From Chitinophaga jiangningensis (GTDB lineage Bacteria > Bacteroidota > Bacteroidia > Chitinophagales > Chitinophagaceae), in assembly GCF_900142605.1 (NCBI RefSeq), contig NZ_FRBL01000005.1, positions 434,001-498,000 on the forward strand: a stretch of 64,000 nt of DNA. The letters are read 5' to 3'. Positions 1 through 8,248 of the stretch are shown in pieces; position 1 is the stretch's first letter, and every line of letters starts with the position of its first letter. The notes below the pieces were generated by a model. That model was not told the origin of the DNA. It did not search any database and was given only the letters and a program-made list of their open reading frames with translations. The position numbers and the translations under genes are program-made.

Positions 1-27
1 TGGCAGATTTATAGCTGATAAAACGGG

Positions 28-504
28 TTATTTGCTGCGGCGGTATCGCTCCGTATACCCCTCTGCCGCCTTTACAGGAAATAATACCAGCGAAGTATCT
101 GTAAGCTCCCTGATAATAGTTGTATCCACAATGGTAGTAGTATCCCTGACACCGTCAGAGTGATTCCATAACAGGAGGGTGTCGTGCATGACCTGCCACC
201 GCTCGTATACCAGCGTATACATGTTGATGGACTTTGCCACACCGTTCTTCTTCAATTGAAAACCCTGCATCTCTTTGTCCAGGCCCTGTACGGGCTGTAT
301 CCACTTCCCTATGAGCCTGGTAGTATCAATATGCAGTGTATCTGCAACAGCAGTGGTGCTGTCGGTAACGATAGCATTACTGCTGTCGATACTCAATAAA
401 CTGCTGTCGTGCACATATTCCGTTTCCTCCTTCCCACTATTGCCACACGCCGCCATTCCAACCAATCCCGTCAGCAACAATACTTTCTGAAATACTTTCA
501 ACAT
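28..504 (-). CDS. Lipocalin-like lipoprotein, 158 aa
   Basis: The protein opens with a short basic stretch and hydrophobic segment ending in a lipobox (GMAAC, Cys about residue 20), so it is probably an SPII-processed lipoprotein. A Ser/Thr/Asp-rich linker follows to about residue 60. The rest (LIGKWIQPV, then alternating beta-rich segments with DTTTIVDTTIIREL near the end) resembles the lipocalin-like domain common in small Bacteroidota lipoproteins, where an L-x-G-x-W motif opens the barrel. The ligand cannot be inferred. It diverges from the thiamin operon, with about 80 bases between its start and the riboswitch, and no co-transcribed neighbour is visible inside the window. The family assignment is moderate; the lipoprotein call is stronger. 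Confidence 0.7.
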   Translation of the reverse strand: MLKVFQKVLLLTGLVGMAACGNSGKEETEYVHDSSLLSIDSSNAIVTDSTTAVADTLHIDTTRLIGKWIQPVQGLDKEMQGFQLKKNGVAKSINMYTLVYERWQVMHDTLLLWNHSDGVRDTTTIVDTTIIRELTDTSLVLFPVKAAEGYTERYRRSK

Positions 505-566
505 GCACTAAAAATACAATAGTTAACAGAATTACCAACTCAATATTAATATTTAGAAATAATTAC

Positions 567-574
567 TACATTTA
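567..574 (+). promoter_or_regulatory. Putative -7 promoter element for the thi operon
   Basis: TACATTTA resembles the Bacteroidota -7 consensus TAnnTTTG and lies just upstream of the first conserved base of the TPP riboswitch, as expected if transcription starts near 582. No convincing -33 TTG is visible. Confidence 0.35.
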
Positions 575-582
575 CGGCCACT

Positions 583-663
583 TTAGGGGTGTTTATGCCC
601 AAGGGCATAAGCTGAGATGATACCCTCAGTACCTGAAGCAGTTCATACTGCCGTAGGGAAAAG
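583..663 (+). promoter_or_regulatory. TPP riboswitch (THI element)
   Basis: The conserved core of the thiamin pyrophosphate aptamer is present: AGGGGTG at about 585, a P3 hairpin (TATGCCC/GGGCATA), GCTGAGATGATACCCT, then ACCTGAAGCAG...CTGCCGTAGGGAA. It sits 70 bases upstream of thiS at the head of the thiamin operon, which is its classical location. Binding of TPP is expected to lower expression of the downstream thi genes. No obvious terminator hairpin follows, so control may act on translation or by another route. Confidence 0.95.
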
Positions 664-732
664 TAAACTGAAACTTCCTCATCTGCCACACATCCTTAAA
701 GTTTATTGTTCACCAATTTAATTTCCATCATC

Positions 733-936
733 ATGGAAGTACTTGTCAACAATAAACTTTATGCGGTGCAGCCAGGTACCACCATTGCTGCACTGTTACA
801 GTTTATTCAATTACCCAGCCACAAAGGCATCGCCGTTGCCATCAATAACCAGGTCATACCCAGAACCAGCTGGGATCACCAGGCATTGGCCGCCGCCGAC
901 AACATCACCATCATCCGCGCCACACAAGGCGGATAG
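733..936 (+). CDS. thiS: Sulfur carrier protein ThiS, 67 aa
   Basis: This is the small ubiquitin-fold sulfur carrier for thiazole synthesis. The C-terminus is the required Gly-Gly (TQGG) that is adenylated and thiocarboxylated. The N-terminus (MEVLVNNKLYAV) matches the family, so the ATG at 733 is chosen over an upstream in-frame ATG at 706 that would add nine unlikely residues. With this start the length fits ThiS (about 66 aa). It is the first gene after the TPP riboswitch and precedes thiC by 77 bases. The thiocarboxylate is passed to ThiG in this operon. The adenylyltransferase ThiF, needed for activation, is not encoded in the window. Confidence 0.93.
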   Translation: MEVLVNNKLYAVQPGTTIAALLQFIQLPSHKGIAVAINNQVIPRTSWDHQALAAADNITIIRATQGG

Positions 937-1013
937 CTAATCAATCTTTCGTATGTCCATCTCCGTTATTTCATAACGGACAGGAATCCTATTGACTTTA
1001 AATTATTCTGTTT

Positions 1014-2870
1014 ATGCAACCACAAACACCTGTAAGCCGGGCTCCATTCCCTGCGTCTGAAAAAATTTATGTGCCCGGAAAATTACACCCGGTGCAGGTA
1101 GCCATGCGTAAAATTACGCTCACGCCTACACGCCAGCACAACAGCAAAGACATTACCACTCCCAACACACCAGTGGTAGTATACGACACCAGCGGCCCCT
1201 ATACGGATCCATCCATCGCGATAGACGTAAACCACGGTATCCCACGCCTCCGCGAAAAATGGATTGCCGACCGTAACGACACCATCCTGCTGGAAGGCAA
1301 CTCCAGCGCATATGCACAAAGTCTGAGCAATGCCCAGCTGCCAGGCATGACCCATAACATCAAACCCCGCAAAGCAAAACCCGGTGCTAACGTTTCCCAA
1401 CTCTACTACGCTAAAAAGGGAATCATTACACCGGAAATGGAATATATCGCCATCCGCGAAAACCAGCTGCTGGAAGCACTTTCCGATAATGAACGCCAGC
1501 AGCATACCGGCAACAGCTTCGGCGCCCGTACCCCTCTAAAATTTATTACCCCTGAATTTGTACGCGATGAGGTAGCCGCCGGCCGCGCCATCATCCCCGC
1601 TAATATCAACCACCCGGAAAGTGAACCCATGATCATCGGTCGTAACTTCCTCGTGAAAATCAATGCCAACATCGGCAATAGCGCCGTAACCTCCAGCATA
1701 GCCGAAGAAGTGGAAAAAGCAGTATGGGCCTGCCGCTGGGGCGCTGATACCATCATGGACCTCAGCACCGGCAAAAACATTCACGCTACCCGCGAATGGA
1801 TCATTCGTAACTCACCCGTTCCAATCGGTACCGTGCCCATTTACCAGGCACTGGAAAAGGTGAACGGTAAGGCGGAAGACCTCACCTGGGAGCTGTTCCG
1901 CGACACCCTGATCGAACAGGCAGAGCAAGGGGTGGACTACTTCACCATTCACGCCGGTGTGCTGCTACGCTATGTACCGTTAACGGCCAAACGAACCACC
2001 GGCATCGTATCCAGAGGCGGTTCCATCATGGCTAAATGGTGCCTGGCACATCATAAGGAAAACTTCCTTTACACTCACTTCGAAGAAATCTGCGAGATCA
2101 TGAAAGCCTACGACGTGTCCTTCTCCCTGGGTGATGGACTACGCCCGGGCAGCATTGCCGATGCAAACGATGCCGCGCAGTTTGCCGAGCTGGAAACGCT
2201 GGGCGAGCTCACTAAAATAGCCTGGAAGCATGATGTACAGGTGATGATAGAAGGCCCCGGCCACGTGCCCATGCAACTCATCAAAGAAAATATGGATAAG
2301 CAGCTGGAGTGCTGCCAGGAAGCGCCATTCTATACATTAGGACCCCTTACTACTGACATCGCGCCGGGATACGACCACATCACCTCAGGCATTGGTGCCG
2401 CCATGATAGGCTGGTTCGGCTGTGCCATGCTCTGTTATGTAACACCGAAAGAACACCTCGGCCTGCCTAACAAAGAAGACGTACGCCAGGGTGTAATCAC
2501 CTATAAAATCGCTGCCCACGCCGCCGACCTGGCCAAAGGCCACCCTGGCGCACAGGTGCGCGACAACGCCCTCTCCAAAGCACGCTTCGAGTTCCGCTGG
2601 GAAGATCAGTTCAACCTCTCCCTGGATCCGGAAACAGCGCGTTCCTATCACGATGAAACACTCCCGGCAGAAGGTGCTAAAATCGCTCACTTCTGCTCCA
2701 TGTGCGGACCACACTTTTGCTCCATGAAAATTACACAGGAAGTACGCGAGTTTGCCGCCGCACAAGGCCTGGAAGAAAGTGAAGCCCTCCACGCAGGTAT
2801 GCAGCAACAGGCTGCCACCTTTAAAGCTGCAGGATCAGAAATATATTCCACCTTAAACAACGAAGCATGA
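1014..2870 (+). CDS. thiC: Phosphomethylpyrimidine synthase ThiC, 618 aa
   Basis: ThiC converts aminoimidazole ribotide to HMP phosphate by radical SAM chemistry. The unusual C-terminal cluster ligand motif CxxCxxxxC is visible at residues 561, 564 and 569, followed by the conserved C-terminal tail. Other family blocks are recognisable, including VSRGGSIMAKWC and MIEGPGHVPM. At 618 aa it is the long bacterial form with the extra N-terminal domain (the family is about 600-640 aa). The stop codon overlaps the start of the next gene by 4 bases (ATGA), implying translational coupling. It should be repressed by TPP through the upstream riboswitch. Confidence 0.97.
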   Translation: MQPQTPVSRAPFPASEKIYVPGKLHPVQVAMRKITLTPTRQHNSKDITTPNTPVVVYDTSGPYTDPSIAIDVNHGIPRLREKWIADRNDTILLEGNSSAYAQSLSNAQLPGMTHNIKPRKAKPGANVSQLYYAKKGIITPEMEYIAIRENQLLEALSDNERQQHTGNSFGARTPLKFITPEFVRDEVAAGRAIIPANINHPESEPMIIGRNFLVKINANIGNSAVTSSIAEEVEKAVWACRWGADTIMDLSTGKNIHATREWIIRNSPVPIGTVPIYQALEKVNGKAEDLTWELFRDTLIEQAEQGVDYFTIHAGVLLRYVPLTAKRTTGIVSRGGSIMAKWCLAHHKENFLYTHFEEICEIMKAYDVSFSLGDGLRPGSIADANDAAQFAELETLGELTKIAWKHDVQVMIEGPGHVPMQLIKENMDKQLECCQEAPFYTLGPLTTDIAPGYDHITSGIGAAMIGWFGCAMLCYVTPKEHLGLPNKEDVRQGVITYKIAAHAADLAKGHPGAQVRDNALSKARFEFRWEDQFNLSLDPETARSYHDETLPAEGAKIAHFCSMCGPHFCSMKITQEVREFAAAQGLEESEALHAGMQQQAATFKAAGSEIYSTLNNEA

Positions 2871-3484
2871 TCTGGGTGATTACCGCTCCGGAAGCTGTGC
2901 CCGGCGAGGCCCTGCTCATACAGGAACTCGCCGCCGCCGGCGCAAGCCGCATCCTGCTGCGCAAGCCTGAATGGAAGGCGGAGCAGTACTGCCAGTTGCT
3001 GGATAACATCGATCCGAAAATATATCCGCAGTTGCTCGTGCGCGATAACTGCTGGATCTATAACACCTACCACCTGGCAGGGGTACACTGGAGCAGTAAA
3101 GCCAAAGCTGCGCTTAGTCCACAGCAGCTGCACAACTGGGTAAAAAATCACCCCAGCAGCAGCACAGGTGTACATAATGCCAACGAGCTTGCTGATGCAG
3201 AAAACCTGTTCGACTACCTGCTCCTTAGCCCGGTGTACAACAGCATCTCCAAAACAAACTACCAGCAAATGTTTACAGGACCGGCCCCGGAAGCAGCCAC
3301 TCCTGTACTGGCATTGGGTGGGGTAGATGTGCACAACATCGGTGAACTGCCGGCCCGCAATTTCAGCGGCGCCGCAGTGTTGGGCGCCATCTGGCAGGAA
3401 CCGCAACAGGCAGTAAACAATTTTTTACAACTGCAGCAGGGCTGGCAGGAGGCTGTATCAAAACATTCCCACACATGGAAATAG
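2867..3484 (+). CDS. TenI/ThiE-like protein (degenerate thiamin phosphate synthase family), 205 aa
   Basis: The sequence follows the ThiE/TenI TIM-barrel layout (MIWVITAP start, ILLRKPEW, VLALGGVDVHNIGEL near the C-terminus) but lacks several ThiE hallmarks. The pyrophosphate-binding ND is RD (LLVRDN) and the GPxxxTxTK loop is replaced by LLLSPVYNSISKTNY. A full ThiE occurs two genes downstream, so this copy is more likely a TenI-type thiazole tautomerase or other divergent paralogue; that function is inference. It overlaps thiC by 4 bases and thiD by 10 bases, so it is embedded in the operon. The alternative is a low-activity second ThiE. Confidence 0.8.
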   Translation: MIWVITAPEAVPGEALLIQELAAAGASRILLRKPEWKAEQYCQLLDNIDPKIYPQLLVRDNCWIYNTYHLAGVHWSSKAKAALSPQQLHNWVKNHPSSSTGVHNANELADAENLFDYLLLSPVYNSISKTNYQQMFTGPAPEAATPVLALGGVDVHNIGELPARNFSGAAVLGAIWQEPQQAVNNFLQLQQGWQEAVSKHSHTWK

Positions 3485-4251
3485 TACAGACTGATAAACC
3501 TTTTGTGCTCAGCATAGCCGGCCTGGACCCCAGTGGGGGCGCAGGTTTGCTGGCAGACATCAAGACCTTTGAGTACAACAATGCCTATGGGTTGGGCGTT
3601 TGCACTGCCATCACCGTACAAACAGGTACGCAGTTTCATAGCGTAGAGTGGATACCGTTATACCAGGTGATGGCGCAGGTAAAACCACTGTTGCAAACCT
3701 ATCCGGTAGCCTGGTGTAAAATCGGCATTGTGCAGGATATCTACACTTTATCATCCCTGGTGCATCAGTTAAAGCAACTGCAGCCAGGGATACGTATTAT
3801 TCTGGACCCGGTGCTGAAAGCTACCGCAGGTTTCAACTTCCACGGCATTGTGCACAGGGAGGCATGGAAGCAACTGTTTGACGCCATCCACCTCCTCACA
3901 CCCAATTATGAGGAAGCGAAACAGCTCACCGGCTACGACACCGGGGAAGCCGCTGCCGAAGTAATCGCCACCTGTTGCCATGTATTGCTCAAAGGAGGCC
4001 ACCATCCGTTACAGGCAGGTGTGGATACACTGTATCTGCCATCTCCCCAAAAAATATTTCCGGGAACAACAGCCATTACTGCCAAGCACGGCTCCGGCTG
4101 TGTGCTGTCAGCTGCCATCACTGCCAACCTTGCGCAGGGGCAGTCATTACTCACCGCATGCATTAACGCCAAAGTATACACGGAAAATTTTCTATCCAGT
4201 AATACTTCCCCGTTAGGATTTCATACTGCATTAAATAACGCCGTCACATGA
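3475..4251 (+). CDS. thiD: Hydroxymethylpyrimidine/phosphomethylpyrimidine kinase ThiD, 258 aa
   Basis: ThiD phosphorylates HMP and HMP phosphate to give HMP pyrophosphate. Ribokinase-fold signatures are clear: an N-terminal SIAGLDPSGGAGLLADIKTF block, the substrate-binding TAITVQT segment, LTPNYEEA, VLLKGGHH and the catalytic anion-hole motif KHGSGCVLSAAI near the C-terminus. The length (258 aa) is normal for the family. The start at 3475 overlaps the preceding tenI-like gene by 10 bases and the end overlaps thiE by 4 bases, so the cluster reads as one polycistron. Confidence 0.95.
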   Translation: MEIVQTDKPFVLSIAGLDPSGGAGLLADIKTFEYNNAYGLGVCTAITVQTGTQFHSVEWIPLYQVMAQVKPLLQTYPVAWCKIGIVQDIYTLSSLVHQLKQLQPGIRIILDPVLKATAGFNFHGIVHREAWKQLFDAIHLLTPNYEEAKQLTGYDTGEAAAEVIATCCHVLLKGGHHPLQAGVDTLYLPSPQKIFPGTTAITAKHGSGCVLSAAITANLAQGQSLLTACINAKVYTENFLSSNTSPLGFHTALNNAVT

Positions 4252-4892
4252 TTAACCGATTACAATATATTTCACAGGGTATTACGCCGGCCGATCACCT
4301 GCAAAACATCAGCAGCGCCTGTGATGCAGGCTGCACCTGGGTCCAGTTGCGTATAAAAAACCTACCTGCTGATGAACTGATGCCACATGCCGTGGCGGCT
4401 CGCCGCCTCACTGCGCGTTACAACGTTACCCTCATCATCAACGATCACCCAACAGTGGCTGTTGCCGCCGGGGCCGATGGGGTACATGTAGGGCTGGAAG
4501 ATAATACCGTGGCTGAAGCCAGGGCCATCGTGGGTGATAAAATGATAGTGGGCGGCACTTCCAATACCTGGGAGCATATTGCCAAACACCAATCGGAAGG
4601 GGCCGACTATGTAGGCCTGGGGCCCTACCGTTTTACTGAAACCAAGAAAAAACTGAGTCCCATTCTCGGTTTGACCGGCTACCAGGAGGTGATGCAAAAA
4701 TTATCCACCCTGGGCATCCGGATCCCCGTTATTGCTATTGGTGGTATTGTTACGCAAGATATTGAAGGCCTCCTGCGGGCAGGGGTACACGGAATTGCCG
4801 TAAGCGGCCTGATTACCGGTGCGCCGGACAAAGCTATGCTCGTGGATTTACTTTATAACCGTTTAAACACTTCATTCGCATGCAACCATTGA
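4248..4892 (+). CDS. thiE: Thiamin phosphate synthase ThiE, 214 aa
   Basis: ThiE joins HMP-PP and the thiazole phosphate to make thiamin phosphate. The expected motifs occur in order: WVQLRIKN, IINDHPTVAVAAGADGVHVG, VGLGPYRFTETKKK and VIAIGGIVTQDI. These match the pyrophosphate- and substrate-binding loops of the family, unlike the degenerate paralogue upstream. Length is typical (about 210 aa). The gene overlaps thiD by 4 bases and thiG by 13 bases. This copy is therefore the likely working synthase of the operon. Confidence 0.93.
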   Translation: MINRLQYISQGITPADHLQNISSACDAGCTWVQLRIKNLPADELMPHAVAARRLTARYNVTLIINDHPTVAVAAGADGVHVGLEDNTVAEARAIVGDKMIVGGTSNTWEHIAKHQSEGADYVGLGPYRFTETKKKLSPILGLTGYQEVMQKLSTLGIRIPVIAIGGIVTQDIEGLLRAGVHGIAVSGLITGAPDKAMLVDLLYNRLNTSFACNH

Positions 4893-5653
4893 TTATAGCC
4901 GGCAGGCAATTTCAATCCCGCCTGTTTACCGGCACGGGAAAATTTTCTTCCGCGCTATTAATGGAAGAAGCCTTACTGGCCTCCGGTTCCGAACTGGTGA
5001 CGGTAGCCCTCAAGCGCGTGGATATGCAACACAAAACTGATGACATCCTTACCCATCTGCATCATCCGCATTTGCATCTACTGCCTAACACTTCCGGTGT
5101 GCGTACTGCAAAAGAAGCCGTATATGCGGCACAGTTAGCACGGGAAGCACTTGAAACCAACTGGATTAAACTGGAAATCCATCCTGATCCGCGCTACCTG
5201 CTGCCTGACCCGATAGAAACCCTGTTGGCCACAGAAGAGCTGGCCCGGCTGGGGTTTGTGGTGCTACCTTATATCCACGCCGATCCGGTGTTGTGTAAGC
5301 GACTGGAAAATGCCGGCACTGCTGCGGTGATGCCGTTGGGATCCCCTATTGGTAGCAATAAAGGCCTGAAAACCTTCGATTTCCTGGAAATTATTATCCA
5401 ACAGAGTAAAGTTCCTGTGATAGTGGATGCTGGCATTGGTGCACCATCGCATGCTGCACAGGCCATGGAAATGGGCGCTGACGCCGTGTTGGTTAACACC
5501 GCTATTGCCGTGGCTAAGGACCCAGTAAAAATGGGACTGGCCTTTAAACTGGCTGTGGAAGCAGGGCGACAGGCATACGAATCAGGCCTGGCTGCGGTTT
5601 CCAGGCAGGCCATGGCTTCCAGCCCACTCACCGCTTTCCTCGATGAGCTTTGA
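4880..5653 (+). CDS. thiG: Thiazole synthase ThiG, 257 aa
   Basis: ThiG forms the thiazole phosphate ring from deoxyxylulose phosphate, dehydroglycine (made by ThiH) and sulfur carried on ThiS. The N-terminal RQFQSRLFTGTGKF, the TSGVRTAKEAV block, the Schiff-base lysine region NWIKLEI and the C-terminal phosphate-binding segments (VIVDAGIGAPSHAAQAMEMGADAV) are all present. Length is normal. It starts 13 bases inside thiE and its stop lies 17 bases before the chosen start of thiH. Confidence 0.96.
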   Translation: MQPLIIAGRQFQSRLFTGTGKFSSALLMEEALLASGSELVTVALKRVDMQHKTDDILTHLHHPHLHLLPNTSGVRTAKEAVYAAQLAREALETNWIKLEIHPDPRYLLPDPIETLLATEELARLGFVVLPYIHADPVLCKRLENAGTAAVMPLGSPIGSNKGLKTFDFLEIIIQQSKVPVIVDAGIGAPSHAAQAMEMGADAVLVNTAIAVAKDPVKMGLAFKLAVEAGRQAYESGLAAVSRQAMASSPLTAFLDEL

Positions 5654-5670
5654 CCTTTAAAGAGAAAAAT

Positions 5671-6777
5671 ATGTTTACTGAAATATTCAGCCAATACAAC
5701 TGGGACGAAGTGAAAGCCGGCATCTACAGTAAAACCGCCAGGGACGTGGAAACTGCGCTCACGGCTACCCGCCGTACACTGGACGATTTTGCGGCGCTGA
5801 TTAGTCCTGCCGCGGCACCCTACCTGGAAGACATGGCCCGGCTTAGTCACCAGCTTACCTTGCAGCGATTTGGCAACACTATGCAGCTCTACATCCCCAT
5901 GTACCTGTCCAATGAATGCCAGAACATCTGCACGTATTGCGGGTTTAGCCTGAATAATAAGATTGCCCGCAAAACGCTAAGCACCGGGGAAATACTGCAG
6001 GAAATTAACGCTATCAAGGCCATGGGCTTTGATCACCTGCTGCTGGTAACCGGCGAGGCGCAGCAGGTAGTAGGTTTGGATTATTTCCGCAAGGCCCTGA
6101 GCCTGGTGCGGCCACACTTCTCCAACATCTCCATGGAGGTGCAGCCGCTGGACGAGTCAGCGTACCGGGAGTTGATACCACTGGGACTTTACGGGGTGCT
6201 GGTATACCAGGAAACTTACCACCAGGAAGATTATAAGCTACACCATCCTAAAGGCAGGAAATCGAATTTCCGTTACCGCCTGGAAACCCCGGACCGGCTG
6301 GGGAAAGCAGGCGTGCATAAAATGGGGCTGGGTGTGCTGATAGGACTGGAGGACTGGCGCACGGATAGCTTCTTTACCGCCCTGCATTTGCAATACCTGG
6401 AAAAAACTTACTGGCAAACGAAGTACAGCATTTCCTTTCCGCGGCTGAGGCCCTTCAGTGGCGGGCTGGCGCCAAAGGTGGAGATGAATAACCGGGAGCT
6501 GGTACAGCTCATTTGCGCTTACCGCCTGCTTAACCAGGAGATAGAACTCAGTATTTCCACCAGGGAAGAGGAGGCTTTCCGTAACCATTTAGTGAAGCTG
6601 GGTGTAACGGCGATGAGTGCCGGTAGTAAAACCAATCCTGGTGGGTATGTGGTGGACCGGCAATCGCTCGAGCAATTTGAAATTTCCGATGAGCGCTCCG
6701 CCGCTGAAATTGCTGCTATGCTGCAACAGCAAGGCTATGAGGCCGTTTGGAAGGACTGGGATAGCTCTCTGACATAG
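5671..6777 (+). CDS. thiH: 2-iminoacetate synthase ThiH, 368 aa
   Basis: ThiH is the radical SAM tyrosine lyase that supplies dehydroglycine for thiazole formation. The CxxxCxxC cluster motif is at residues 83, 87 and 90 (ECQNICTYCGF), followed by the LLVTGEAQ and MEVQPL segments typical of the family. The ATG at 5671 is preferred over a TTG at 5650 because it gives the usual MFTEIF start and family length. ThiH implies the anaerobic-type tyrosine route rather than the glycine oxidase ThiO. It is the last gene of the operon and is followed directly by a terminator. Confidence 0.95.
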   Translation: MFTEIFSQYNWDEVKAGIYSKTARDVETALTATRRTLDDFAALISPAAAPYLEDMARLSHQLTLQRFGNTMQLYIPMYLSNECQNICTYCGFSLNNKIARKTLSTGEILQEINAIKAMGFDHLLLVTGEAQQVVGLDYFRKALSLVRPHFSNISMEVQPLDESAYRELIPLGLYGVLVYQETYHQEDYKLHHPKGRKSNFRYRLETPDRLGKAGVHKMGLGVLIGLEDWRTDSFFTALHLQYLEKTYWQTKYSISFPRLRPFSGGLAPKVEMNNRELVQLICAYRLLNQEIELSISTREEEAFRNHLVKLGVTAMSAGSKTNPGGYVVDRQSLEQFEISDERSAAEIAAMLQQQGYEAVWKDWDSSLT

Positions 6778-6781
6778 AAAT

Positions 6782-6812
6782 AAAGAGGGTGGAAGAAACC
6801 GCCCTCTTTTTG
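6782..6812 (+). terminator. Rho-independent terminator of the thi operon
   Basis: AAAGAGGGTGG and CCGCCCTCTTT form a strong stem around a short AAGAAA loop, followed by a T run, five bases after the thiH stop. Confidence 0.85.
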
Positions 6813-6985
6813 CTTTTCATAGATGGTCTAAAATATATTACATAAGACTTCTCTCAATCCTTGTAAATATAAGTAAGCTCTGCAATAGAAAATCAGAATG
6901 AACAAACTGAACAGCACATTATCAAAATGAACAGAAACCCTCTTTCTGAATAGATTTTTCATCCTGAATCAACATATAGCAGGCA
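6813..6985. other. AT-rich intergenic stretch with no gene seen
   Basis: The stretch between thiH and the DUF2383 gene (6778-7176) contains only the two terminators annotated separately. No open frame with coding character is visible in it on either strand. Confidence 0.6.
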
Positions 6986-7022
6986 AAGAAAAGGCTGCCT
7001 CTACGTCGTAGAAGCAGCCTTG
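6986..7022 (-). terminator. Terminator for the DUF2383 gene
   Basis: AAGGCTGC and GCAGCCTT flank a second inner pairing CTACG/CGTAG. On the minus strand the stem is followed by TTTTCTTTG, so it serves the minus-strand gene ending at 7177. Confidence 0.75.
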
Positions 7023-7176
7023 TACCTAAAATCCCGTAGTTGCCATATTACTTATTGAGATAAGTATGATTGGAATACCGTGTAATCAAATGTAGTCCGG
7101 TAATCCTGAACAACCATGTAAATCGAAGGAATGAACAAAAAGAACAGCATACATAATGCTGCACAAAACGATCAGG

Positions 7177-7638
7177 CTAGTGATTGATTTTTTCAACGTC
7201 TCTGCTAGCCTTAATGGTATCATGTGCTTTACGCAACGAAGCTGCCTGTGCTGCGATCAGTTCCCTCAGCGTGTACGGCATGGAGGTATCTGATTTCAGC
7301 GCATCTTCATATGCTCTCTTAATGGCATCTTCCCCGTATTCACAGGATGATAGTATGGCATAACGGTCTTCACCGGTAAATGCAATTTTCATATCCATCC
7401 AGGTGCGGTAGAGCTTACCGGACATGGTAGAATCGGTTTGCGGCTCGTCGCCCAGTTTTAGTAACTCAGCATTTAACTGACTGGCGTACTCCTCGCTTTC
7501 CTGCTGCAGGCGTTTGAATAAAATCTGAAGGTCTGCATCATCAGTAGCATCAAAAGCCTTCTGGTATCCTGCTACCCGGTCGTTGTTAATTTTCACCAAA
7601 TCATTCAAGAGCGTTTTAAGATTTTCCTGCTGTTGCAT
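7177..7638 (-). CDS. DUF2383 / PA2169-type four-helix-bundle protein, 153 aa
   Basis: The sequence is almost wholly helical with charged heptads (LNDLVKINNDRVAGYQKAF at the N-terminus) and ends in a helix rich in Glu, Arg and Lys. This matches the PA2169/DUF2383 family, a ferritin-like four-helix fold often found with stress-response genes. The ATG at 7638 is preferred to a TTG two codons upstream. No enzymatic residues can be assigned with confidence. It lies close to two ferritin-like genes and a small lmo0937-type membrane protein, suggesting a shared envelope or oxidative stress role, which is inference. Confidence 0.82.
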   Translation of the reverse strand: MQQQENLKTLLNDLVKINNDRVAGYQKAFDATDDADLQILFKRLQQESEEYASQLNAELLKLGDEPQTDSTMSGKLYRTWMDMKIAFTGEDRYAILSSCEYGEDAIKRAYEDALKSDTSMPYTLRELIAAQAASLRKAHDTIKASRDVEKINH

Positions 7639-7894
7639 AATCAATAAATTTTATGGTCACTAATAAATTGTTTGCTGATAAGTAGTAACCAAAAATGCGA
7701 CCATTTCGCGCAAATGCTTTATTATAATGGATTTGCGAACCACACTGCACGGCTTGCCACTGTCCTTTTTTTTCACGCATGGTGGAACCCTATCCACAAT
7801 TTATACAGCCATACACGTACTATCATTTTAAAATGAATACGATGCAGATTGGCACGCATTTTCCATTGGTTATAACGAATCAAAATTGTGACAT

Positions 7895-8047
7895 ATGAAC
7901 AGCTTATTGTATTTAATCGCAGTCATACTGGTAATAGGGTGGATACTCGGATTCTTCGTTTATTCAGCAGGTTCTATTATCCACATCTTGCTTGTTCTGG
8001 CCATTATTGCCATATTGATCAACATCATCAGAGGCAGGGCTGTCTAA
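7895..8047 (+). CDS. lmo0937-family small membrane protein, 50 aa
   Basis: The ATG at 7895 opens a 50-residue frame reading MNSLLYLIAVILVIGWILGF, then a glycine-containing turn and a second hydrophobic helix ending in IRGRAV. Two membrane helices separated by a FVYSAG turn, with a basic tail, match the lmo0937/DUF5670 family. These tiny proteins are common in Bacteroidota and often occur near stress genes; their molecular function is unknown to me. A different overlapping frame (7888-8070) encodes no recognisable protein. A strong terminator follows 22 bases after the stop, which supports expression as a single-gene unit. Confidence 0.85.
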   Translation: MNSLLYLIAVILVIGWILGFFVYSAGSIIHILLVLAIIAILINIIRGRAV

Positions 8048-8069
8048 TATATTCCCAAACCCTCGTATA

Positions 8070-8117
8070 AAAGTCCTTTAAATGCTTTACCAATAAGTAT
8101 TTAAAGGGCTTTTTTAT
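8070..8117 (+). terminator. Terminator after the lmo0937-type gene
   Basis: AGTCCTTTAAAT and ATTTAAAGGGCT pair across a 14-base loop and are followed by six T residues. Confidence 0.85.
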
Positions 8118-8248
8118 TTAGTGAGACATTAGTATCTCCCTAAAAAAATTTAAAAGACCAAACCAAAATTGCAAGTACTCCGTAAGTGCTAATCAACAGG
8201 CATTGCGCAAAGCCTCTAATCCATTTACCATCACCTAAATAATTCTTT

